In this document: in pieces, positions 5,025 through 5,054 of the stretch | Position numbering within the stretch: position 1 is the first letter of the stretch | Layout: every line of letters starts with the position of its first letter | From: an uncultured Christensenellaceae bacterium | GTDB lineage: Bacteria; Bacillota; Clostridia; Christensenellales; Aristaeellaceae | Assembly (NCBI GenBank): GCA_905236495.1 | Contig: CAJOPV010000217.1 | Coordinates: forward strand, 1-5,054 | DNA length: 5,054 bases | Direction: 5' to 3' | Program-made: the position numbers and the translations under genes | The notes under the pieces: generated by a model | What the model was told of the DNA's origin: nothing | The model's database searches: none | Seen by the model: only the letters and a program-made list of their open reading frames with translations

Positions 5025-5054
5025 CATCGAAAGTCAGCAGGCAGACTTTCGATG
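5025..5054. repeat. Perfect 11-bp inverted repeat at the window edge
   Basis: CATCGAAAGTC (5025-5035) pairs perfectly with GACTTTCGATG (5044-5054) around the 8-base loop AGCAGGCA. Its left arm equals the CATCGACAAAGTC of the preceding hairpin minus two bases, so the two hairpins share a core. The stem reaches the last base of the window, so it may be longer or be one unit of a larger array. Confidence 0.65.

Noticed and set aside
4997..5054. CRISPR-like array at the right edge
   Set aside because: The repeated core is a palindrome in different lengths and orientations. There is no regular repeat-spacer pattern and no cas gene in view.

Overview
The window holds four complete genes from what looks like a GC-rich (about 60% by eye) member of the Clostridia or a close Firmicutes relative. 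That placement is inference. It rests on the style of the two-component pair (a PAS-containing PhoR/WalK-like kinase after an OmpR/PhoB-family regulator, joined by an ATGA overlap), strong purine-rich Shine-Dalgarno sites, a probable TTG start, and a DFYGTL-type HAD protein of a kind common in clostridial genomes. No species can be named from the sequence alone.

Layout. Positions 1-136 are non-coding and hold a long GC-rich hairpin (5-49) and a shorter inverted repeat (92-120) next to a ribosome binding site. A HAD-family hydrolase runs rightwards (137-862). It ends 6 bases from the end of a leftward Na+/phosphate cotransporter-family gene with a C-terminal PhoU-like domain (869-2503). A 141-base divergent intergenic region (2504-2644) separates the transporter from a rightward operon: a PhoB/PhoP-type response regulator (2645-3325) overlapping its sensor histidine kinase (3322-4962). 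The right end (4968-5054) is non-coding and made of three consecutive hairpins: a terminator-like GC stem, then two perfect inverted repeats that share a core motif.

How the parts fit. The transporter, its fused PhoU-like domain and the PhoR/PhoB-like pair suggest a compact phosphate uptake and phosphate sensing locus. Between the divergent starts lies an 11-base-period direct repeat (GTTAAAT twice) resembling the half-sites bound by PhoB/PhoP regulators. It sits almost exactly midway between a candidate -10 box for each side, so the regulator may control both its own operon and the transporter. The HAD gene may or may not belong to the same pathway.

Nothing here is clearly a new class of system. 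The points most worth following are the possible direct link from the PhoU-fused transporter to the PAS-containing kinase, the shared Pho-box-like site, substitutions at conserved positions in the transporter, and the tandem hairpin repeat that appears to interrupt a terminator at the right edge.
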